A DNA stretch of 64,000 nt from Phycomyces blakesleeanus NRRL 1555(-) (GCF_001638985.1 NW_017265160.1:483378-547377), one strand, 5' to 3'. Counted from the first letter of the stretch, positions 34,083 to 47,233 are shown. Numbers and translations are program-made. Notes: generated by a model from the sequence alone, not told the origin.

Positions 34083-36715
34083 TATATTTTAACAATATTT
34101 AGACTTGTATCAAGTGTATACTCTTTATTATCATAAATTCAATTACCATTAAAGTGAAACCAGGCAATTAGAGTCGTTTGAACGTTTAGAATATAGAATA
34201 TTTCTAACCTTTTTTTTTTTAATACATACCAATTAATTAAGAGCTATATGTTCTGCAGAGATTACATACATATACACATTACGTGCAGTATTGATTCAAT
34301 TGAGAACAACTCAATGAGTAAGTACGCAGTGAAGCAAAAGAAAAAAAAGAATGGAGTTAAAAGCCAAGCAGTGCTTAAGCGCAGCCGCGGCATATAAACA
34401 TTTTTGTATAACAATATAACGAATATTTAGAAACTATTCAACAAGGTCAGATAACGGATCAATACAGACACGGACTATGTGATCAATTGGGATCTATTGG
34501 CCGAGTTTACCCTTCCCACACAACATATATAGGAATGAATATGTGCTGAAAGTATAAACGACACTTCCACGGAAAAGGGAAGCAAGTCAAATGTTACGGT
34601 CGGGGAGAAGTTAGTGATAGATGTTGCTGCACAAATAGATAAATTAGCTTGGGATTGAAGGTTTTCAGTATTTCTGCCTTTTGTTTGGCTGTAGTATCAA
34701 GGGAGGTATTAAATAAAATCTGATAAAAATACCACTTTACGAAATTATTTGCTTTGTTATTTAGAAAGAGTTTTCTGGCTGTGGCAATGGGTTGTTCTAT
34801 AATTATTATTATTTTACAAAATAAGTTCTAAGTTACAAGTTTTGAGAAGGCTGGTGAGAAAACAAGTAAATTGATTTTAGGATTAGCATAAATACACTCA
34901 AGACAAAGAAGCCTATTGCCTATCGTAAGAGGCTGGCTACAAGGAAGGATTGTATCAAAGAAGCAAAAAAGAAGAAGATCTCGATGGTTCCTACATGTGG
35001 GTATAACCTCAATATAATAACATTTTATATCTTCACAATGAAATAATGGGATGTCTGTGTGAGACTGATAATCTCTCATACAAGCATACTGTACTACACA
35101 CCAAAAAAAGATATTCATCGTACCTGTTACGCATTCCTTCTATATTTAGACCTTATTCATCCTTTTAATACTTGCTCTATCATACAGAATGATGCCTATT
35201 TACCCATACTGATCAACCACCATGGGGAGTTTAACAGGCCAATTGAGAAAGAAACTCTGCTTATATATATATAGTCTACATATTTGTGGCGCCACTCGAT
35301 CCTTATTTATACTGGTTGCAGAGAATAGGATGCTGACAATCGACACAGTCTGGAACCATTCTTGGGTATAATTATTTATAAAATACATAATTTTTTTTCT
35401 ACCCTGTGATAAACAATTATATGGCTCACCCCTCTTTAATGATCTTACTAGGATCTAACTTTTTTTTTCATAGATAAATCATCAAGCTCCTAGGAATGAT
35501 TCATTCTGCTCCTTAGTTCTGTAAGTCTGTGAGTAGATGGATAAATTTATTCATGTGACATGTACTTGCTTAAAATTACTATATCTTCATTTAAGTTCAT
35601 CAATCTCATAGACAGGCCATATTTTCATAACTGGATAAATCCGTTCATCCAGAATCCAAAAGTATTAAACAGGATCAGAGATCATGTGATTCGTACTTGA
35701 ATCCGTCACGTGTTTTAATAAGAGAAAATAAATAAATAAATAAATAAAAGAATAGCAAAATGCAAAGTTATAAATAAAAATAAGAATAAAACCATACAGG
35801 CATATTTATAACGTCAACGGTTGGGCTGTTATACAATTAGAGACATAGGTTAGATTTGATGACTGCATAAGATTCACAAAATAGGTAGATATGTTGAAGT
35901 CAATAACTAAACTCTATACAGACACAAGTAAAGTATGTAAAGCCAGTGACTGAGCTTTTTTAGATAGAGTCTAATTGCGACCTACCAAGCAAGAACCGCT
36001 TTTATATATATATAGAAGTTGAATATATAAAATGTTATTATATTGAAATCATGTCCACACGTGGAAACCTGTATAATTTCTTTTTACTTTATGATTCTTG
36101 CTTCTTTTTAAGCCAGTTGATACTGAATAGTTTGGTCTTCAGCTCGAATGTACAACCATGTGGAACCAGACTAGTGAGAAAACAGGACCAAGTGATGGAG
36201 AAAATTTTGAAAATGTTATTTTTGATCTTTTTTTTTTCCATTAGTTAAATTCAAGTAACAATACACACACATATATACAAAGTCTCTAGACATTTGCTAA
36301 GATCACTTTTAACTTCTAATCTGTTTGTGTGATGATCAAAGCAAACAAATATCATTAGCCTCCTAATATATTATCATCAAGAATAAGGGGTAAGGGCACC
36401 TAGGCCGATGGTAAGCTTACACAGAAGGACACCCAACCATACACACACAAACACATACACACACACACACAGTTACGCTTACACGGCTTTTGATTGACTT
36501 TTAACAAGGTTATGTTGTGTGACAGAGGCAGACACTAAGGAAAAGAGGGCTTAATTTTCGTGTTCTTGGCTCTTACAACCAATCATATTTCATTATAGCC
36601 TCTAGTGAGCCCCTGCTCTCCTTAAAATGCTCTGTCATCTTTATTTTTTTAACACCCATTTTCTTGAATTTTTCATCTTTCTTCCTAACTTTCATTTTAT
36701 CAAATTTACACAATC

Positions 36716-38149
36716 ATGGCTCTCCTACTAATCCGAGCAGTGGCTCATGTCTACATGGCACTCTCGGTTGTCAGACCTCTTCAGACTATGGAGATATCCA
36801 GCCAATTTTTTCAATTGATATCTACTGAATATCGTACAGTTGGTCTGGCGAGAAGTAAGCGCAAATTGGCCTCACAGGCATGGCGTCACACGGGCCTTTT
36901 CTGTCTCTTGTCTGCACGTTTCTCAGTATTGATATTTCTCCTCTTCGCGAGAGCAATACTTGAAGAAGTAAAATATTATCGTATCTCAACTCAATCCAGT
37001 TTGCCTGTGTCAAAGACACCACAAAAACCCACTAATGAACTTCCTACTACTCCTACTACTTCCACTACTTCCAATACCACTATCAAATCTATGCCCGCCC
37101 ACACACCCACACCCACACCCACACCAACTTTCAATATTGTACCAGAGCACAAAGAGCTTCCTGAAAAAAGCAAACCTAAATCAGACCAAACCATGATAAA
37201 GGAAATTATCTGCCTCCCAAAGAAAGCACCAATCAAGCCCTCTTGGCCTACTGGTGCTAAGCAAACCAGTGCTCCGCCTACACCTCCTGCCGAGAAGGAG
37301 GAGGATATTGAATGCGAAAGCTTGATCGTCTCAGATAGCAACAATATCACCTTTTCCCACATCAAATCAACGAATATTCATCAAAGTGATGATATCGAGC
37401 TGAGCCAAAGATATGCGCCTACTCCTCCACCACAGTCTATTGAAGAACCCAAGGTCGCTTCTTCAAAAAATGAAATTAATGATACCACAGTTGCCCAGCT
37501 TAGCGCACCAACGGACCTTAGTCTATTTCCAGTAAGCGAAGAAACTGAAGAAGAACTCTTTACGGAGGACCGTATTGTTTCAATTGAACCTACAAAGAGT
37601 CCGACAATGGTGTACCCTACACACGAACCCACAATGGCTGTACCCAAAAAGCTTATCTCTCCCTCACAACAACCATCACAATCTGCATCATCGTCGCCGT
37701 TGCCGTTGCCGTTGCCGTTGCCGAATTTTAGTTTGAGTACTCCAGTTCCAGTACAGTCCCCTGCTTACAGCTCTGAGCCTAACATGCCCAGAGTTTCCCC
37801 TCCAACGACGGAGACAGTAACAAACCGTCCTCCAGTAGAGCACCGCCACTCACATTCATCCACCTCGTTCGATTCTCAACCTAGCACAAAAAGCGGAAAG
37901 TCTATAAAAAGTAGATTGCAGACGGCTCTTCAAAAGGCTTCTCGAGTCGCAGCTAAAGATATAAGCCCCACAAACGTTGAACCCTCAAAATCAAAGTCTT
38001 CTGTTACGCGCGCGGCAAGTAAAAGCAGCAAGCGTTTCTCAAACCTAGCTGATATACCAATTCCTACATCCAAACCCTCTACTGAAACCAAAGATACCCC
38101 CAAGAAATCTGGAAATCGGTTCACTAAGATTTTCAGAAAGAAGAAATAA
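36716..38149 (+). CDS. Single-span membrane protein with long disordered, basic-ended tail
   Basis: An intronless frame of 477 aa. One hydrophobic helix near residues 60-83 (LFCLLSARFSVLIFLLFARAI) is preceded by basic residues and followed by about 380 residues rich in Pro, Ser, Thr and Glu. Short repeats are visible in it: TPTPTPTPT near residue 135 and PLPLPLPLP near 327, both from DNA microsatellites. The last 95 residues are strongly basic, with SGKSIKSRLQTALQKAS and the end GNRFTKIFRKKK, which could bind acidic lipid. No domain was recognised. A membrane anchor or scaffold is a guess from composition only. The start codon sits after a CT-rich leader. A long Val/Gly-rich antisense frame here is a shadow. 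Confidence 0.7.
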   Translation: MALLLIRAVAHVYMALSVVRPLQTMEISSQFFQLISTEYRTVGLARSKRKLASQAWRHTGLFCLLSARFSVLIFLLFARAILEEVKYYRISTQSSLPVSKTPQKPTNELPTTPTTSTTSNTTIKSMPAHTPTPTPTPTFNIVPEHKELPEKSKPKSDQTMIKEIICLPKKAPIKPSWPTGAKQTSAPPTPPAEKEEDIECESLIVSDSNNITFSHIKSTNIHQSDDIELSQRYAPTPPPQSIEEPKVASSKNEINDTTVAQLSAPTDLSLFPVSEETEEELFTEDRIVSIEPTKSPTMVYPTHEPTMAVPKKLISPSQQPSQSASSSPLPLPLPLPNFSLSTPVPVQSPAYSSEPNMPRVSPPTTETVTNRPPVEHRHSHSSTSFDSQPSTKSGKSIKSRLQTALQKASRVAAKDISPTNVEPSKSKSSVTRAASKSSKRFSNLADIPIPTSKPSTETKDTPKKSGNRFTKIFRKKK

Positions 38150-39310
38150 TGAAAAACATAGTGGTTACTATTATCATTACCATTGCCATTATCATTATCA
38201 TTACCATTACTATTATTTAATTATTACTTTCTTTCCCTTTTTTCTATTATTATTATTATTATTATTATTATTTGCCAATTACTTCTGATTGATTATATTT
38301 GTATAATTATTATGTTATTAACACAACACGTCTCCATTATGTAAATAAAAGTGTATAATTTTTTTGCTGGTTACATATATGGTCCATATCCGCCAATGTT
38401 AAACTTTATGGGTTTTGTATCCGAAGCATAGTTTGTACCAAATGATGAAGTCGATCATGCCACACCCTTGGTCCTACATTGATACCTTGTTTAATGGTGT
38501 ACATTATGGGATTTTAATCCGACTATCAAAAAGGCGCTAACATAATATAGTTTATTTATTCATTCATTCATCTTATTTCTTAAATGAAAACAGCAGTCTA
38601 TTTCAATGACACTCTTGGAATGATACTACCCCACCCTGAGAGCCAAACACACGTGTATACATATAAATACTCAAAGTCTACCTAAAATCTATTGAACTGA
38701 GCATTGCTTGTTTAGGGTGAAGCGTGTTAGTCAGCACTAGAATCACCCACCTACTCACCTACTCACTCACTCACTCACTCAATCACTCTTTTTATTTTTA
38801 TTTTTATCCATGTCTCAAACCTTCATTACTAGTGGCCTTTAGAATCAGACCTTATATCCCCCTTTTTATTCACATTGACCAAGTCTTTGCAAAAATAAGT
38901 TACAGAATTACAGCAATACTTCTGTAGCATTCTTAATGAAGAAGCCTTTGAGTTGATAGAAAGATCTTGCTTCTGTTATTAGTATTATTAGTATTATTTT
39001 GGGTTTAAGCCAATCTAAAGAATAGCCCGATCTTTTGGATCACAAGCCCTGGAAGTTTGGCTTGGCATTTTCATTTCATTTCACTTAATTTTATAGGAAA
39101 TTATGATGGCTTGTTTTCCAGTCAATTAAGTAATTAAAATAATTAAATTGCCTTGTTCCCAAGCTCTCTACAGATACAAATACAAGCGAACCCAGCTTAA
39201 TATAATCAAATATAGATCAATTAAAGCAAGATAAATAAATAGATAAATAGATAAACAAGAACAGGAAAAATAAATAAATAAATAAAACAAGACACTTCTC
39301 TAATCCCATA
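38150..39310. other. Intergenic region with simple repeats
   Basis: It contains an ATTACC/ATTATC tract (38165-38217), an ATT run (38246-38273) and several ACTC and ATTTTT runs near 38755-38810. The final 150 bp before the protease start has AAATAAAT/GATAAATA repeats. No gene seen. Confidence 0.6.
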
Positions 39311-40793
39311 ATGAAGACAAGTCTGGGTACCTTAGCAATCATTATACTATTAGTACTCGATCCATTCCAGCAAACATTTGCTGTCAAGTAAGCCTACCGC
39401 ACACCCGCCTAATAAAATGGCTATTAGATCAACTTAAATAATCATTCTACAGTATCCAGCTACAACAAGGGCAGGGTCCCTACGTCAGTACTCCTGCAAG
39501 ATTACAGCGAACCCTTGCTAAGTATGGGCTTAGAGGAAAACAAACTATCTCAAGATTGGGCCCTACAAAAGGAGTAGTTAATATGACGAGTGCCTTTATT
39601 GATGTAGAGGTAAAAAAAAAAATTGAAAAAGGAAAAGGAAAAAAAAAAGGCGTTGAATTGTGTGTATTACAAACTACAAACACCACGCATTAGTATATTG
39701 GCATTGCTTCAATCGGAACACCTCCGCAACAGTTTCGAGTTAGTTTTGATACTGGAAGTGCAGACATCTGGATACCAGACAACCAGTGCATTCGCTGCGG
39801 ACTACACAACTTTTATGATCCATTGCAATCGTCCACTGCGACACAAGAAAATAAAAAATGGATTATAAAGTATGGAGATCGATCAGCAGTAGAGGGTGTT
39901 ACTGTCAAGGACACTATCCATTTGGGAGATATTCGATACCCATCCCAGAGAATAGGGCTTGCTCGAAACGAAACACCTACACTAACCAAAGACAGCTTTC
40001 TTGATGGAATATTTGGACTCGCATTTCCCTCCATATCACGTACAGGGCTAAACGAATCGGCGGTTCAGACCATGTATCGGACTGGTGCAATTAAATCTCC
40101 TGTGGTTGGTGTGTGGATGGGTAGAACTGTGGCTGATAATGGTGCAGGCGAATTGGTAATTTAAAAATTCTATTTATTTAATTTACACACTAAAAATAAA
40201 TGGATAAATGGATAGTAACCATATTCCAGATTTTTGGTGGAGTAAATCCAAACCATTTTTCAGGCAGGCTAAAGTACATTCCAATTGCAAAGAAGGGGTA
40301 CTGGCAGATATTAATGAACGGTGTTAATGTCAATGGAAAGGAGCAGTTGGAAGACCCTCTCCAGGCCTATATTGACACCGGATCAACTCTCATTATATTG
40401 CCTCCTGCATTGTCTCAAAGTATTCATGGTGTCATCCCTGGAGCCACCTACAGGTTAGACAGACTATTAGAAATAATCAAAGATAATTACTGCAATTAAT
40501 CCAATCTTGTTTAACTTGACAGTCGTGATGGTGGCTGGCGTATTCCATGCAAGATAAAGCAGGATTCCAAAGGAATTGACATTTCATTCCGACTAGGGAA
40601 TCATAACTTTCCTATTAAAGTCTCCGACATTGTACGAGAGATTATAGATGAAAATAATCCTAGTCTTTGCTATTCAGGTGTCACAGAAGCTGGAGGTGGA
40701 ATTGCAATCCTTGGCGATACGTTTCTTAAGAGCTATTATTCAGTCTTTGACTTTGAGAAATCTCGTATTGGGTTTGCACCCTCCAAATCTTGA
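39311..40793 (+). CDS. Secreted or vacuolar pepsin-like aspartic protease
   Basis: A1-family endopeptidase, active at acid pH. Exons: 39311-39387, 39453-39609, 39694-40155, 40230-40453, 40523-40793; 396 aa, standard length. The hydrophobic signal peptide occupies residues 1-25 (TLAIIILLVLDPFQQTFA). A propeptide of about 50 residues follows, ending before YIGIASIGTPPQQF. The two catalytic aspartates are Asp97 in FDTGSADIW and Asp281 in YIDTGSTLIILPP. The flap Tyr is in WIIKYGDRSAVEG. The C-terminal AILGDTFLKSYYSVFDFEKSRIGFAPS is classic. No GPI-anchor tail or vacuolar motif is seen, so secretion is the simplest inference. Confidence 0.95.
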
Positions 40794-40876
40794 TATATAT
40801 ATATATATATATATATACATTTAAATATTATATGAAGTTTTTTTTTATTGTTATTATTATTATTTGAAAAAGAAGA

Positions 40877-41646
40877 TTACAAGTCATAAAATGTATTTTC
40901 AGGGTTTTTAAAATCTACTGCAAGATTTAAACAAGCAAGTTTCTTCTTATTCACATCAAAGGCGCGTACTTCCACTTTGAAAAGAGCCTATATATATATG
41001 TATATATACATACATATATATATATATATATCAATAAGTTTATCAGTACTCAAAGCAGACTTGTTTGAATGTATCCATGACTTACCTTTGGGATATCTTT
41101 GGGAATGGTTACTTTGTGCGTGAACTAGTTTTTGATTAATGAATTAATTTTTGTGTTGGGAAAACTTTTATTTAATTATTGTTTGAACTCACCTTGACCT
41201 TTCCTTTTTTCACTGGGCATTGAATATTTGTTTTATTATCTTTCATTACTTGACAGAGATCATACTGTTTTTTCAAAACATCAACATCACCGACTTTAAC
41301 CAGTACATCGGCATACGCTCCAGGAAGAAGTTTCTCTTTTATATGACCGGTTGCTACTACCGAAATCTCCTTTCCAGGAACAGGTACAGCTGGGGTTAAG
41401 GTGATATCTTTGATTTCTACCATGTAAGATTTATCACCTATACAATAACAGCCTCTTGTCTTAGGTCTCATTTCATTTGGAAATCGCACAGTTCTGTGGT
41501 AGTATCTTACCGCAATCCTTTATAATACTGGGTTTGCTTGGATTTGCATGAGACGAGGAAGCCTGCTCAAAGTAATCCAGTTCAAAACCAGAAACAATTG
41601 TAGAATTCAGTGCAAGCAGTAAAAGAGAATATATCGCGATCTTCAT
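40877..41646 (-). CDS. NPC2: ML-domain lipid-binding protein, NPC2 / fungal PG/PI-transfer protein type
   Basis: Soluble luminal protein that binds sterol or phospholipid; fungal members are known as phosphatidylglycerol/phosphatidylinositol transfer protein. Exons on the minus strand: 41646-41511, 41437-41193, 41124-41086, 40987-40877; 176 aa, the family length. Residues 1-20 form a signal peptide (MKIAIYSLLLLALNSTIVSG). The mature domain has paired Cys at the usual places: KDCG, YDLCQVMKD, NIQCPVKKG and KKLACLNLAVDF. SYMVEIKDITLTPAVPVPGK is typical of fungal ML proteins. It converges with the protease gene and is divergent from MSH2. Confidence 0.92.
40987..41034. repeat. TA/TATG dinucleotide-rich repeat in an intron
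   Basis: A TATATATG/TACATA tract lies in the last intron of the NPC2-like gene. A second pure AT run directly follows the protease stop at 40794-40816. Confidence 0.7.
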
Positions 41647-42358
41647 ATTAATAATAAACAGAGAAAAAAAAGTTTAAAGACAATCAAAATACGTTTTATG
41701 GAAATGCATTTTATACGTGTATGATAGCGACCATTCCTTCAATTTTCTAAAACGAGATTATTTGTAGTAGCAATGTGTAAATAGCTGCTAGTTGTACCCA
41801 GCTTCTTTAAATGTAGTATATGTATATTAAATAAAGTAATCCTGTTCTGGAAATAGTCTTAAAAGATTTACACATAATCTCATACACGACGCATCTACAT
41901 ATAATCAGGCATACAGCCTTTTAATGATTTAGAATCGAAAGGAATGGATAACGAAATATGGTAATTGGGAATATAAGCAAAGTAGCCTTCTGACCACAGA
42001 CTCAGTTCATAGTTTAACAATCGCTATTTGTTCGAAACAAAATCCATTAGAACTATTAAAAATACATAAACTTTTCTTTTTCTTTCTTGTCTGCGTGGCA
42101 GATCTTCGAATACGCTAATATGCATCTAGAGAATAAAATGCTATACTTAGACAAGCATATACAAGAAGCTATCACTTTCTCTTCGCTCCGGTTAAATGCG
42201 TCGTGACGTCGTAGCCATGTTAAATTTTAAGAGTGTAGAAAAAAAAAGAGTACGGACGATGATAAATAAATAAAATCGATTTTAAAGACTGGGTACAGGA
42301 CTTGCGAATTGATTAAAGCAAAATATTTTGTATTTTATTTCATTTCCCAAAGATTGCC

Positions 42359-45300
42359 ATGCAGACCGAAGAAGATCTACCAGAAATCTGTACTTTATCA
42401 GCCCCACACTAACAAAAGAGCGTCTTCTAATGTTTCTGTTGTGCAGCAAAACCAGAGGTTCAGACCTTTGTTAGATTCTTTAATTCTCTCTCTCAGGTAC
42501 ATTACTTGACGCTCATTTCAAATCAAGAGCTTGTTACTCATTAAAGCTATAGCCCACCGAAAGAACCATTAGATTCTTTGAACGAAATGCAAACGACACG
42601 CAATATTATACTTGTCATGGGCAAGACGCTGTCCACATTGCACACGAAGTTTTCAAATCAACAAGTGTGATCAAGATCTGGACTGGTGTGTAAATTTCAT
42701 AAGCATTGATTCTTTTTTTTACTAAACAGAACAATCCAGCTAGCGCAAGCGAAGAATTGCAAACAACAACAGTATCAAAAAATGCTGCCGAGAATTTTAT
42801 TAGAGAAGCACTTTTGCACCAACAACTTCACATTGAGATTTGGGCACAACGTAAAAATACAAGCACTTGGGAACTGTCTCGAAAAGCCTCCCCAGGAAAT
42901 TTACAGGATGTGGAGGACCTCTTATTTGTTGACACAGGAATGGTCATATCTCCTGTCATACTAGCTGTCAAAATTTCAATCACAAAAGATCACAAAGTAA
43001 TATTAAATAACATTTCAATTAAACATACTCACATGGTTGATATATTAGGTTGTAGGCGTGGCATTTGCAGACGTTTCAGTAAAAGAGATTGGCGTTTCCG
43101 AATTTTTAGACACAGACCTCTATTCGAACTTTGAAGTAAATGAATCAACTTTTTGATCCACATCATTATTAACAAAGTAATTTTTTTTTTCTTTAAAATA
43201 ATAATATAGTCGTTTATTATCCAATTGGGCGTGAGTGAGTGCATTATACCTGTACAAGATGGAGAAAAAGACGGGGAAATCCAAAGAATCAAGAACATCC
43301 TCCAACGTTGCAATATTTCTACAACAGAGAAAAGAAAAGGTTAATATTATTGTTGTTTAATATTCTACTTGGATTTACAAACTAACACACAACTTTCCAG
43401 CCGACTTTAATTCGAAAGATATTGTACAAAGTTTGGATCGTCTAATAAATACAGATCTGTCCGTAGCTACTTTGCGTAAGTTAAGATTACTATCAAAATA
43501 AACGCACACACACACGCATATATATATATCTAATGATAAAATCAATTGATTGATACACAGCCGAAATTGATATGAAGAATGCTATGGATTCGTGTGCCTG
43601 TTTAATAAACTATCTCTCGGTAATACACTTTCAGTGCTGCTCAGAATGAAGAATACTAAACATCATTTAGCTCTTAAACGACAAGGAAAATTTTAAGCGC
43701 TTTAGCCTCAAACATCATGATCTATCACAGTACATGCGGCTTGGTGGATCTGCGCTCAATGCACTAAATCTGATGCCCGGTGTTCATGAAGGTGTAAAAC
43801 AAACAACTCACCTTTATGGGCTACTCAACAAATGCAATACAGCCCAAGGAAGTCGTTTGTTAGCCCAATGGCTGAAACAACCTCTTCTGAGCCTTGAAGA
43901 TATTGGTGAGAATTTTAAACAAATCATTATGCATCTTAACTTTCAAGGGTTCTCATAAGATTATTTTAGGCTATCGACACGATATTGTACAGGTCTTTTA
44001 TGAAAACACCGAGTTGCGACACATCCTCAGAGATGAAATCTTGAAACTTATTCCAGATATGAATCGACTAGCCAAACGTTTCCAAAAACGTAGTGCAAAC
44101 CTCGAAGTAATATAAAGATATTCATAATATGCTTAAACATTGTTAATTGAATTAGTTTTTTTTGTAGGATGTTTACAGAGCATATCAAGTTGTTACTTGT
44201 TTACCTCTTTTCTTGACGTGTCTAACGAATTATTTGCCGATGGATCAAGATAAGGCTGATTTGATCCAGAAAACTTACATTGACGTTATCAGTGTAAGTA
44301 TATATCTATTTATATATTAAGATTATCGTTATTTAATGGCTTTATTAGAGACACTATGAGGAAATGTTCACCATTAAACAGCTTGTGGAGACTACGCTTG
44401 ATTTAGACGCAATTCAAAACCACGAATTCGTTCTTAAAGCGCAAATAAACCCAGAATTAACAGGTGAAAAATCGAAGAATATTGATATGTATATTTGTGT
44501 ATTGTGTATTTATAAAAGTGTTTTTTTTTGTAGCTATTAATGATAAAATTGTTGCGAACAAGGACATGATTGACAGTATTCACAATTCGGTAAGTTTAAT
44601 GTACCACAAAAAATTATGTAAAATACTATTATATTAACAATATCAATGTAATGTTCTTAGGTGGCAAGAGAGCTTCAAGCAGATACCGACAAAGTGCTCA
44701 AGTTAGAAAAACACAGCTTGTATGGATACTGTTTGCGGATACTCAAATCCAATGCCGGAAAAATACGCAACAAAAAATCATACATTGAATACTCTACTCA
44801 AAAATCGTGCACCTATTTTACTACCCCTGAGCTCAAACGATTGAACAATGATATAAGTGACCTGAATAATGAGTATCAAAGGTGTCAAAGCCTCTTGGTC
44901 GCAGATGTAATAGATACCGTAGGTAAGAAAAAAACTGGTATATATATATATATTTAAAAAAAACAGAAACACCAACAACCTCGTTTAACGTACAATACAC
45001 TTATTGGCCATACAGCTGGTTTCTGTGACACATTTAAACTTTTGGGAAGTGTGATTGCCCATATGGATGTTCTTGTGAGGTAAACCCAAGGCATTTTCTC
45101 TTCACATTGTATACTGATACTCTTGTTATAGTTTTGCCTATGTAGCTATCATGGCTCCTATTGCATATGTGAGACCAACCATGTCACCAATGGGTAAGTG
45201 TGGAATAAATATTAATGATCTGACTTGATAAAAGTAACACTACATACAGGGCAAGGAAATGTTATATTAAGAGGTGCAAGACATCCGTGCTTGGAGAATC

Positions 45301-46593
45301 AGAGCGACGTTTCATTTATTCCTAATGATGTAAAGATGATTCGAGGTAAGTCTTGAAACACAAAAGATAACTTTGTTTTTGGAAGCGCTAACGTATGCAA
45401 TAAGACGAATCTGAATTTTTAATTATTACGGGACCTAACATGGGTGGAAAGTCAACATATATTCGCCAGGTAACTAGTGCACATATATTTTGATGTAATA
45501 ATAACATATCTTGTAGATTGGTGTTATTGCATTGATGGCCCAAATCGGATGCTTTGTTCCTTGTACAGAGGCAACTATGTGTATTTTTGACTCAATATTG
45601 TCCAGAGTTGGTGCCGGAGATTGCCAATTAAAAGGTGTATCCACATTTATGGCAGAGATGCTGGAGACATCAACCATCCTAAAGGTAAAACTGAATAACT
45701 TGCGTACAATCAACTTACTTTTACCAGTCTGCGACTAGAAATTCTTTGATCATTATTGATGAGCTTGGAAGAGGTACTGGTACAGCCGATGGCTTTGGTC
45801 TTGCTTGGGCACTTTCAGAGTAAGTTTAGATAACGAAAGAATAGTTATTTTGGTCAAAGATTCTTACTTGTATTTGTGTATTCACAAAAAAAATAGGTAC
45901 ATAGCTACGGAGGTTAGGGCATTCTGTTTGTTTGCTACTCATTTCCATGAGCTTACAACTCTAGCTGAAGAGGTACCCTGGATAAAGAATCTCAATGTAG
46001 CCGTTGATGTAACGGAAGTGATGGGTAAAGCGAGCGAAATCACGCTGCTTTATACAGTCAGAGAAGGTACTTTTACTTAATAAATACATAATATGTTAAA
46101 CTTAAAAATCAACTCCATTTAATTTCCTATGCTTCCAGGTGTCTGTGACGAGAGCTTTGGTATTCACGTCGCGGAATTAGCCAATTTCCCATCCGACACA
46201 GTGAAGCTCTCAAAAGAAAAGTTAAAGGAGTTAGAAGAATCAGAAGCAAACTCAGGTACGTACACATATCACACAAGATATAATTATATTTCTAATGATA
46301 GATACTCGGACAGATAAAAATCTCTATGGCAGTTATTCAGTCCAGGATGTAGAGGTAAGTCTTTGTATAATATCCAAACCGTTAATAAAGTAGAATAAAA
46401 CTAAATATATATTAATAATTTAAATCTATAGGACGGGAAAAGGCTTGAGGATGAATATCGAACAGAGCTTTACAAAATAGTAAACCGTAATGGCGCAACT
46501 GATAGTGAGATCATTGAAGAAGTTTCTGCTCTTAACAAAAAGTTCAAACCCGTTTTTGAACAAAATGCATACTTGCGAGACTTCCACAAATGA
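42359..46593 (+). CDS. MSH2: DNA mismatch repair protein Msh2
   Basis: MutS homologue; pairs with Msh6 or Msh3 to recognise mismatches and loops in the nucleus. 24 exons: 42359-42389, 42447-42496, 42553-42687, 42730-42996, 43049-43135, 43210-43339, 43401-43475, 43561-43619, 43671-43905, 43970-44106, 44168-44293, 44349-44463, 44534-44589, 44661-44922, 45016-45079, 45132-45193, 45250-45345, 45405-45469, 45517-45684, 45728-45819, 45897-46066, 46139-46255, 46302-46354, 46432-46593. This gives 937 aa (human 934). Mismatch-binding domain: [19 protein letters not shown]. Clamp and lever domains follow. Walker A is [10 protein letters not shown] near 671. Walker B is IIIDELGRG near 751, followed by GTGTADG where most Msh2 proteins read GTSTYDG. 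The helix-turn-helix [18 protein letters not shown] is intact. The 31-nt first exon is the least certain. Confidence 0.96.
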
Positions 46594-46840
46594 CTAACGC
46601 CATAAAATCAAGTTCAAAATTTCCATTTGCATAATAAATTCTAACAGCTTAAAAGCATCCCCAGACATTACATTTATTAGTTTCATAGAATACATGAAAT
46701 TTAACTATACTTTCGATGGAATATAGCCCAAAAAAAAGAAGGCCAAATTATGGCTTCATTTATTTTTTCTATTTTAAAAGATTAATTTTTTCACTGGCTG
46801 AAGTTGCCAATTTTTTTTTTACTGGTAATTTTATCCACGT

Positions 46841-47043
46841 TCTTTTTTATGATCATTTTACGGTGTTTAAACATCCAATCCATAAAAGGAAAGTCGCGTG
46901 ATCATAAAATGGCCAGGCTTTAGATCAACAGCTTTTTTCTTATAATTGGCGTAGATCAAATAATATTTCATATAGAAAAATTTCAAAAACGAAATTGAAA
47001 CAAATATAAAAACATTGATACTTATGTCCAATTACACCATATT
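46841..47043. mobile_element. Diverged right-half relic of the MITE at 13488-13922
   Basis: Shared order of blocks: GGAAAGTC then GTGATCA, AGGCTTTAG, AAATTTCAAA, GAAATTGAAACAAAT, and a terminal GATACTTATGTCCAATTACACCAT resembling the intact TIR. The left end was not found, so the copy appears truncated. Confidence 0.65.
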
Positions 47044-47233
47044 TTAGTCTAATAGATAAATTAAATATTTCCCTCTATTTATATGCTCTTTGATGTAAGG
47101 GAAAATCACTTCAGCTCATGGGAAAATCTATGATATATTATAACATTTTCAAAGATTATAATCGAAAAGACCTTGTCTCAGCTTTTGGGTCTCATATTTT
47201 ATTAACAACAATATTGAACAATCAAGGCTATAT

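Larger units (their letters stand above)
31908..36715. other. Gene-poor region with two MITEs
   Basis: No supported gene. Two related inverted-repeat elements occupy 32720-33424 and 33525-34082. A small GC-richer patch at about 32416-32525 reads on the minus strand as a Pro/Lys-containing frame (LYLAPSNPKETIKETSC), possibly a decayed gene fragment. The final ~200 bp before 36716 is CT-rich and looks like a promoter and leader. Confidence 0.55.

Noticed and set aside
33868..34092. 74-codon frame with RLTLFG repeats
   Set aside because: It is the translation of the tandem subterminal repeats of MITE B.
36991..37365. 124-codon Val/Gly-rich frame antisense to the disordered-protein gene
   Set aside because: It is the complement of Thr/Pro-rich codons and the ACACCC repeat; no start context or family resemblance.
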